Both the position numbers and the translations under genes were made by a program. DNA of 5,199 bases from IIICB1 sp035968095. Its GTDB lineage: Bacteria > Cyanobacteriota > Cyanobacteriia > Cyanobacteriales > SIO1D9. Shown here piece by piece: positions 1 to 3,933 of the stretch. The first letter of the stretch is position 1, and each line of letters begins with the position of its first letter. The notes below the pieces were generated by a model. That model was not told the origin of the DNA, searched no databases, and saw nothing but the letters and a program-made list of their open reading frames with translations. The stretch is taken from positions 1 to 5,199 of the forward strand of contig JAWQFW010000320.1 in assembly GCA_035968095.1 (NCBI GenBank), given 5' to 3'.

Positions 1-109
1 GGAGGCAGAGCCTCCGCCACCCGTTCCCCGGCAGAGCCAGGGAACCAGGAAATCCCTCCCCCTCGTTTCTTGTCTCCGGCAAGAAACGCATCCCGGAGAC
101 TCCGCCTCC
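1..109. repeat. GC-rich structured intergenic repeat-like element with nested hairpins
   Basis: This non-coding stretch is packed with inverted repeats. GGAGGC (1-6) pairs with GCCTCC (10-15) around an AGA loop. A 10-bp arm (23-32) pairs with 36-45 with one mismatch, again around AGA. GTTTCTTG (65-72) pairs perfectly with CAAGAAAC (80-87). As an alternative fold, 1-9 can pair with 101-109 with one mismatch, closing the whole unit. The 7-nt loop 73-79 (TCTCCGG) is exactly complementary to 93-99 (CCGGAGA). The GGC-AGA-GCC core and the GTTTCTTG/CAAGAAAC arm resemble intergenic repeat elements I recall from filamentous cyanobacterial genomes. That family match is from memory. The left boundary may lie outside the window. 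Confidence 0.6.
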
Positions 110-175
110 ATTAGCCAGAAAACCAGACAGTGAAAAAAATGGCAAAATAAAAACAACGTCTCCAAAACTCCCCCG

Positions 176-289
176 ATGTTCAAGCGGCTTTGGCAGAAAC
201 TCCTTCGCCTCCTGCAACAACTTTTTCGCCCGAAACCCAACCCCCAATACCACCAGCTTTTCCAACAACTACTCGCTGGAATCGAGTAA
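176..289 (+). CDS. possible 37-residue amphipathic micropeptide or degraded N-terminal remnant
   Basis: An ATG at 176 opens a 37-codon frame ending in TAA at 287-289. The peptide begins MFKRLWQKLLRLLQQLFRPK, continues through a Pro/Asn/Gln-rich hinge and ends LFQQLLAGIE. The first 18 residues would form a strongly amphipathic, basic helix (Leu/Phe/Trp on one face, Lys/Arg/Gln on the other), the type that binds membranes or begins larger cyanobacterial proteins. Against it, there is no Shine-Dalgarno sequence (the upstream bases are C-rich), it is very short, and no promoter is evident. It could be a real small protein, the surviving 5' end of a decayed gene, or chance. Confidence 0.28.
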   Translation: MFKRLWQKLLRLLQQLFRPKPNPQYHQLFQQLLAGIE

Positions 290-358
290 ATTTAGTATAT
301 TTACAAAGTATCTCCTCTTTATCCCAGCTTAGGTTGACAGGTTTGGGTAAACTAAGGG
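290..358. other. short non-coding spacer downstream of the minus-strand membrane gene
   Basis: This AT-rich spacer lies between the micro-ORF and the stop of the minus-strand gene. A weak 6-bp inverted repeat, GTAAAT (286-291) and ATTTAC (299-304), overlaps its left edge. A second weak structure, CTTA/TAAG plus GTTT/AAAC, occupies about 329-356. Neither is GC-rich or followed by a T-tract on the minus strand, so no intrinsic terminator for the membrane gene can be called here. Confidence 0.4.
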
Positions 359-1639
359 TTATGGGAGGAGCGACCGCCACCAGCCTCCTCCTTTCCTATT
401 AACCTTCAGGTCTTGATTGACTGTTAGATTTAGATAATTGGCTACAGAATGTTCGCGACTGCGATAACGAGGAGGTAAATCGAATAATTGCAGCAAAGAA
501 TCGGATAACGAATTAACTTGGACAAGACTTGGAGTCAATAGCCCGGAAACTACATTAATTTCGGAACCATCGGTTAATTGCGTCGAAATAGGAATCCGTT
601 TTTTGGGCAAAACGAGATATGGATAGTAGGTAAAGACAATCCCTTTTTCTTCAGCATGAATGCGTCCCAGAATACAACTCTTAAGCCGAGGGATATTCTT
701 TCCAGAAAATGCTAAAACTCCTTCCTTATCTATTTTTCGTGTGCGCAATTTCCGTCTAATAAAATCTCCACAGTAAACCATTCCATAAGTGAGTAACCGA
801 AAAGACCATCCAAAAATGCCAAGAGAGAAGACTAAAATGACTAATGCTAAAATTCCCCCTAAAATCGGATTCATATAGGTCAAGAATAAAATTGTTGAGA
901 TAATAGTGCTTCGGATTCCAACTAAAACCGTGTCACCAAAAGGAATAGGACATAAAAATATTAAGATTTCGATGATGTTTCCTAACAGCCAAATCGAGCT
1001 AAATAATAGTAGTCCTATAGCGACTCCGAAGGTTTGTCCGAAAAGTAGAAAAGAGCCTGACAAAGGATGCGATAAGCTTCCCCCTGCGGCATAAGCTGAA
1101 GGAAGTATCCAATTGCTTAGAGAGGTTAAATTTTCGGCAATGGGATGGGAGAGGCTATCTGCAAAATAGATAACAGTAGTTGGTAAAGCTACAAGACCGC
1201 TAATGCCGTGTACGATTTCCCCCAAAGCATCTAAGGGCTTTTTAAGAGGACCTAAAGGGGCAAGCAAAGTGTCTTTTAAGGTCAAAATTAATAACGAAAC
1301 GAGGCTAAATTTCAGAAAATTGGCTTGATAGTACCAAGGTAATAACGGTTTGTATTGTTCTTCCGTACAGAGGTTTCTAAACCATCCAATTACTGTCATT
1401 CCTAACAGCGGCGATACAGCTTTTCCCGTCATTTCACTTAATTCTTCCGAGATATAACTCGCCGTATCTTCAGGGGATAAAACATGGCATACGTTGTTAG
1501 AACTGACCTGATAGCCTTCCTGAAGCGTTGTTCTGGCTTCTACCTTGTCTGCTGAGAAAAATGTAATACTGGCAGTCACAACGATCACAACAATCATAAA
1601 AATACTGAAGCGATTCCAATCTTTCCACTGGATTTTCAT
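359..1639 (-). CDS. multi-spanning membrane protein of unknown function (426 residues)
   Basis: I do not recognise a named family. The N-terminus has a basic start and a hydrophobic segment (about 11-30) followed by VEA-R, readable as a signal peptide or a first anchor. Residues about 35-105 form a polar region with Cys51 and Cys91, probably outside the cytoplasm, where they could form a disulfide. Hydrophobic segments follow at about 108-128, 142-160, 194-232 (probably two spans) and 241-285 (one or two spans). Residues about 293-303 (RRKLRTRKIDK) are strongly basic, suggesting that the soluble C-terminal domain (about 290-426) is cytoplasmic. The protein ends in a GGGWW segment. The ATG at 1637-1639 is the first possible start after an in-frame TAA (1643-1645), with a modest AGGGG ribosome site at 1646-1650. 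It stands alone, divergent from the regulator gene. The gene lacks HIP1 sites and seems more AT-rich than gshA. It is clearly coding by length and pattern; its function is unknown. Confidence 0.85.
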   Translation of the reverse strand: MKIQWKDWNRFSIFMIVVIVVTASITFFSADKVEARTTLQEGYQVSSNNVCHVLSPEDTASYISEELSEMTGKAVSPLLGMTVIGWFRNLCTEEQYKPLLPWYYQANFLKFSLVSLLILTLKDTLLAPLGPLKKPLDALGEIVHGISGLVALPTTVIYFADSLSHPIAENLTSLSNWILPSAYAAGGSLSHPLSGSFLLFGQTFGVAIGLLLFSSIWLLGNIIEILIFLCPIPFGDTVLVGIRSTIISTILFLTYMNPILGGILALVILVFSLGIFGWSFRLLTYGMVYCGDFIRRKLRTRKIDKEGVLAFSGKNIPRLKSCILGRIHAEEKGIVFTYYPYLVLPKKRIPISTQLTDGSEINVVSGLLTPSLVQVNSLSDSLLQLFDLPPRYRSREHSVANYLNLTVNQDLKVNRKGGGWWRSLLP

Positions 1640-1836
1640 TCGTTACCCCTATTTATCTTTCATAAGATTTGTCTGAGTTTCCTGGATACAATCATCTACA
1701 ACTTGTCCTGGACTTCATCAGTAAAACTAGATTTTTTTGAATACCTGAGTTATTTCCGAGTATAAACAATCTTTTCTTTGATGTCATTTACTGAAGTGCA
1801 TTGCTATACTGGGGGCAATGAGAAAGAATCTTCTGT
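1640..1836. promoter_or_regulatory. divergent intergenic region between membrane-protein and regulator genes
   Basis: This 197-bp AT-rich region must hold the start signals of two divergent genes. The right end carries the extended -10 and inverted repeat at 1799-1820, listed separately. An imperfect long-range inverted repeat links 1712-1725 (ACTTCA-TCA-GTAAA) with 1787-1797 (TTTACTGAAGT); the left arm has three extra bases. TCCTGGA occurs twice, near 1680 and 1705. For the minus-strand gene I find only weak promoter matches, for example TTGTAT and TCTTAT about 18 bases apart in the 1660-1695 area, so I do not place its start site. No ORF or RNA gene is seen. Confidence 0.55.
1799..1820 (+). 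promoter_or_regulatory. extended -10 promoter inside an inverted repeat; candidate operator of the RHH gene
   Basis: TATACT at 1805-1810, preceded by TG at 1802-1803, makes a good extended -10 element. No convincing -35 box lies 16-18 bases upstream, which extended -10 promoters can tolerate. The -10 box sits inside a perfect inverted repeat: CATTGC (1799-1804) and GCAATG (1815-1820), separated by ten bases. Transcription would begin near 1817, about 20 bases before the regulator's ATG. A protein bound to the two half-sites would block polymerase. Small ribbon-helix-helix proteins commonly repress their own promoters this way, so the downstream protein is the natural candidate ligand. That pairing is inferred. 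Confidence 0.45.
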
Positions 1837-2049
1837 ATGGTTTCACCTCAATTCAGCGTTAGGATTCCCCCTAAGCTTGACAAAAGGCTAAAGGACTATG
1901 CTGCCAAAAATGGTACGACTAAAACTGAGGTGATGATTGCTGGCTTGGCTAATTATTTGAGATGTGCATCGGAAATTTCTCTAACTCAGAGGATGGTTGA
2001 AATTGAGCAAAGGATTGCAGCACTGGAAGATTTGATAAGAACCAACTAA
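1837..2049 (+). CDS. small ribbon-helix-helix (CopG/Arc-like) DNA-binding protein with C-terminal coiled coil
   Basis: This 70-residue protein has the layout of a ribbon-helix-helix regulator. A short beta strand, QFSVRIPP (residues 5-12), would pair in the dimer and insert into the DNA major groove. Helix A covers about 13-26 (KLDKRLKDYAAKNG). A TTKTE turn leads to helix B at about 29-42. Residues about 48-67 form a heptad-patterned helix (Met/Ile/Ile/Leu) that could lengthen the dimer interface or bind a partner. The family includes CopG-type plasmid repressors and toxin-antitoxin antitoxins. No toxin-like gene is adjacent, so an orphan regulator is more likely. The ATG at 1837 is the earliest start after an in-frame TGA (1819-1821). 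The ribosome site is weak. It may repress its own promoter through the repeat at 1799-1820. It lies 82 bp upstream of the coiled-coil gene in the same orientation; cotranscription is possible but unproven. Confidence 0.85.
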   Translation: MVSPQFSVRIPPKLDKRLKDYAAKNGTTKTEVMIAGLANYLRCASEISLTQRMVEIEQRIAALEDLIRTN

Positions 2050-2110
2050 CAACTAACTCTTTGGTTTTCCTTTAACCCTTAACACCTCACTCAACTCTTA
2101 ACATCTCACT
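2044..2110. repeat. short direct repeats between the regulator and coiled-coil genes
   Basis: Two perfect tandem heptamers, AACTAAC (2044-2050 and 2051-2057), overlap the regulator's stop codon. Farther along, CTTAACACCTCACT (2078-2091) recurs as CTTAACATCTCACT (2097-2110), 13 of 14 bases identical and 19 bases apart. The heptamers are similar in style to the array after gshA. The second pair could be a protein-binding site or a product of slippage. No clear terminator hairpin is seen in this gap. Confidence 0.5.
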
Positions 2111-2130
2111 AGAAGTAGGAAATTAGACTC

Positions 2131-2823
2131 GTGGTATTTCCCGGCTTGAATCAAAGACTACAGGATTTGGCAGACAACATTGCTGAAGACCAAGAACTGC
2201 TCAACGATTACGAAAAAGCTTTGAGTGACGAAGATGAACCTCGTCGAAAGAGAAAATATCGTAGAGAAATTGAGCGACAACGGGAGTCTGTCACTTACTA
2301 CCAGCTTGAATATGCTGAACTCAAGCAGAAATTAGGAGATGAATCCTCTGCAAAGATGCAGCAGCTAGGACAGCAATTACAACAGATAGAGACCAAGGTC
2401 GATCTCTTGTTGAGCGGTCAGGTTGCTATCTATGAAAACGTCCATCAGATGCGTCAGGCTCTATTGAACCGCTATGATGCGACCGAACAAGTCATCATTG
2501 GTGCGATCGCCGAGCAATTAGACGAAACTCAATTAGTGCTGACCCAAAGGCTACTGGATGCAGTAGAAGCAAATCAGTTGTCACAGTCACAAATGCAGCA
2601 AATGCTGACAGCTTTAGAAGCGCGGGCTTCTTCTTTACCTCCCGCTCAAGCAACTGCTCTTGATGTCATCAAAGACCCCGAACTAGATGCCAAGCATAGA
2701 CTGACAGTTACACTGCCCATTGTTCCTCTCCTCGTGAATTACGAAGGTGAGGTGGAACTAGGAACTGGATTTAACCTTCAGTCCGCTTGGGAAACATTGG
2801 TAAACAAGGTACGGAGGAGGTAA
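2131..2823 (+). CDS. coiled-coil protein with N-terminal helical-hairpin module and conserved-looking C-terminal tail
   Basis: No named family is recognised. Residues about 5-68 form a charged helical hairpin whose turn is acidic (SDEDEP, 32-37), followed by a very basic stretch (38-49, RRKRKYRREIER). A similar module opens the next gene. Residues about 72-165 are Gln/Leu-rich with long heptad-like runs, predicting an elongated coiled coil. After a Pro/Ala linker (about 168-176) comes a compact tail (about 178-230) with a hydrophobic strand LTVTLPIVPLLVNYEGEVEL (191-210) and a final helix ending RRR. There is no signal peptide or membrane span, so it is probably cytoplasmic. The GTG at 2131 is the earliest start after an in-frame TAG (2116-2118), with TAGGA at 2116-2120 as the ribosome site. 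It ends three bases before the nuclease gene, so the two are almost certainly cotranscribed and perhaps translationally coupled. A scaffold or adaptor role is my inference. It contains one HIP1 site (2503-2510). Confidence 0.85.
   Translation: MVFPGLNQRLQDLADNIAEDQELLNDYEKALSDEDEPRRKRKYRREIERQRESVTYYQLEYAELKQKLGDESSAKMQQLGQQLQQIETKVDLLLSGQVAIYENVHQMRQALLNRYDATEQVIIGAIAEQLDETQLVLTQRLLDAVEANQLSQSQMQQMLTALEARASSLPPAQATALDVIKDPELDAKHRLTVTLPIVPLLVNYEGEVELGTGFNLQSAWETLVNKVRRR
2813..2820 (+). promoter_or_regulatory. strong Shine-Dalgarno for the nuclease gene, inside the end of the preceding gene
   Basis: GGAGGAGG lies six bases before the GTG at 2827. It is part of the codons for the last Arg residues of the upstream protein. 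Ribosomes finishing that gene stop directly over this site, which favours coupled translation. It supports the GTG start together with the in-frame TAA at 2821-2823, which rules out any start farther upstream. Confidence 0.75.
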
Positions 2824-2826
2824 GCC

Positions 2827-3690
2827 GTGGACAGTCTGCGTCAGCATCTTGAAGAGGAACTCCAGAAAGATGTCGCGCTTTTAAAGCAGCTAGAGGATGC
2901 GCGACGTAATGTAGATGCAAGTGAGCCACGTCTTATAAACAAATTGAATGATGATATTAAACAACTCAAGCAACAAATTCAGGATCGTGAAGTAGAGTTA
3001 GAATCCATTGCTCAAAGTCAATGGCGACCTTCAGAGGATCAACGACATTATGAAGACGGTCTGCGTCCTGATAGCGGATATCATGTTCAGGTTGAAGAAC
3101 CCAACAAAAAAATTCAGAACAAATCTTCGACGTTTCCGAGGTTAAAAATTGCTATAGGGGTAGGAATAATAGCGATTATTGGGTCGGTTCTATTCCTACC
3201 AACTTTTCTACAAGAATTCTTGAGTGGTTTGCAGGGTGCCTTTATGCTACCTTCGTTTGAAGTAAAACCTGGATCGATTGATGCTGGCGATAGTCTAACC
3301 CTTGTTAAAAGCAACGGAGAAGAGTTCACAGTTAGATTTTGTGGCATCGATGCGCCGGATAAAGAACAACCCCTTGGGATTGAGGCGCGAAATTATCTGC
3401 GATCGCTCATCAACCGTAGCACAAATAGAGTGACGCTGAAGAGTACGGGCAAAGACCCCTTTGACAGGATTGTGGGAGAATTACATCTCCAGCTACCCAC
3501 CGGAGAACCACTTTTTCTCAATGGGGAGATGGTGAAGGCGGGTCTGGCTTGGCACGATGAGCGCCACTCAGATAGTTGTCCTAGTAAAGATGTGTTGGTA
3601 AGCCAAGAGGCGATCGCAAAGTCTCAGCAGTTAGGTATTCATAAGCCTGGGAATATTCCTCCGTGGGAGTGGAGACAACGTAACGAGTAA
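2827..3690 (+). CDS. membrane-anchored thermonuclease-like (SNase domain) protein with N-terminal coiled-coil module
   Basis: This 287-residue protein has three parts. Residues 1-62 form a helical hairpin resembling the N-terminus of the preceding gene product, with a turn at SEP (32-34). A polar linker (about 65-105) leads to one hydrophobic span at about 106-128. Residues about 144-285 match the staphylococcal nuclease fold. By alignment with Staphylococcus nuclease, the GDS motif gives Asp155 (equivalent to D21), VRFCGIDAPD gives Arg170 (R35), Asp175 (D40) and Asp178 (E43), and DPFDR gives Arg214 (R87). The metal and phosphate ligands are therefore kept, but the general-base Glu is Asp. 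Basic residues precede the span (KK, K, R, K), predicting N-inside, C-outside topology and a periplasmic or surface nuclease. Cys172 and Cys251 could form a disulfide, as in related exported homologues. Expected activity is Ca-dependent cleavage of DNA or RNA, though E-to-D may lower it. It contains HIP1 sites at 3399 and 3610. Confidence 0.88.
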   Translation: MDSLRQHLEEELQKDVALLKQLEDARRNVDASEPRLINKLNDDIKQLKQQIQDREVELESIAQSQWRPSEDQRHYEDGLRPDSGYHVQVEEPNKKIQNKSSTFPRLKIAIGVGIIAIIGSVLFLPTFLQEFLSGLQGAFMLPSFEVKPGSIDAGDSLTLVKSNGEEFTVRFCGIDAPDKEQPLGIEARNYLRSLINRSTNRVTLKSTGKDPFDRIVGELHLQLPTGEPLFLNGEMVKAGLAWHDERHSDSCPSKDVLVSQEAIAKSQQLGIHKPGNIPPWEWRQRNE

Positions 3691-3835
3691 TCTTTTCCCA
3701 TAACAGTATCAATTACTTTCCGATTAGGGAGAGGTACGAACCGAAAAACTTGTTTGATATCGTAATCTCTTCTGCAATAGGAAGCGATCGCCACGCCAAA
3801 GTGAGATAATTGAAAAAACCAAACAAGTGAAAATC

Positions 3836-3872
3836 ATGCCAAACTCCTGATAGAGGTAAACTGGCATTTTTT
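3836..3872 (+). terminator. possible intrinsic terminator downstream of the nuclease gene
   Basis: ATGCCA (3836-3841) pairs with TGGCAT (3862-3867), immediately followed by TTTTT (3868-3872). The 20-base interior can add a short ACTC/GAGGT stem with a bulged G. The stem is short and the interior large, so strength is uncertain. The position, about 145 bases after the nuclease stop and before gshA, fits separation of the two transcription units. Confidence 0.38.
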
Positions 3873-3919
3873 AGTGAGATAATATCGAGCAGACAAAAAC
3901 TGCTAGCAGCAACCACCAC

Positions 3920-3924
3920 AGGAG
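3920..3924 (+). promoter_or_regulatory. Shine-Dalgarno deciding the GTG start of gshA
   Basis: AGGAG lies nine bases before the GTG at 3934. With this start the protein begins MLSKGFEIEIYTG, the usual beginning of the cyanobacterial enzyme as I recall it, so the non-ATG start is well supported. Confidence 0.75.
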
Positions 3925-3933
3925 AAAACCACA

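Larger units (their letters stand above)
3691..3933. other. repeat-rich intergenic region between nuclease and gshA genes
   Basis: This 243-bp region has no convincing gene; a minus-strand open frame across it runs into the 5' end of gshA and looks like a shadow. It holds a HIP1 octamer (3784-3791), a perfect 9-bp inverted repeat ACTTGTTTG (3748-3756) and CAAACAAGT (3820-3828), a perfect 11-bp direct repeat AGTGAGATAAT (3800-3810 and 3873-3883), and a terminator-like hairpin (3836-3872). The second GATAAT (3878-3883) could serve as a gshA -10 box about 50 bases before the start codon, but no good -35 partner is visible. Confidence 0.5.

Noticed and set aside
334..364. Perfect -35-like TTGACA at 334-339
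   Set aside because: No suitable -10 box at 16-18 bases, and it would fire antisense into the end of the membrane gene.
363..391. GGAGGAG (364-370) and CTCCTCC (385-391) hairpin as terminator of the membrane gene
   Set aside because: It lies within the last codons of the gene and is not followed by a T-tract on the minus strand.
180..402. Open frames on both strands (180-380 minus, 190-402 plus) in the left intergenic region
   Set aside because: Low-complexity Pro/Thr/Ala or Gly/Val translations, no ribosome sites, overlap with each other and with the end of the minus-strand membrane gene. The 176-289 frame is the better, still weak, candidate.
906..1094. 62-codon plus-strand frame inside the membrane gene
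   Set aside because: Antisense shadow of transmembrane-coding sequence; no protein-like pattern or ribosome site.
1837..2823. Toxin-antitoxin pair (RHH antitoxin plus downstream toxin)
   Set aside because: The next gene is 82 bp away, 230 residues long and coiled coil, unlike RelE/ParE, MazF or PIN toxins; no overlapping toxin ORF is seen.
3114..3347. 77-codon minus-strand frame inside the nuclease gene
   Set aside because: Lies antisense to the membrane span and SNase start of a well-supported gene; no independent support.
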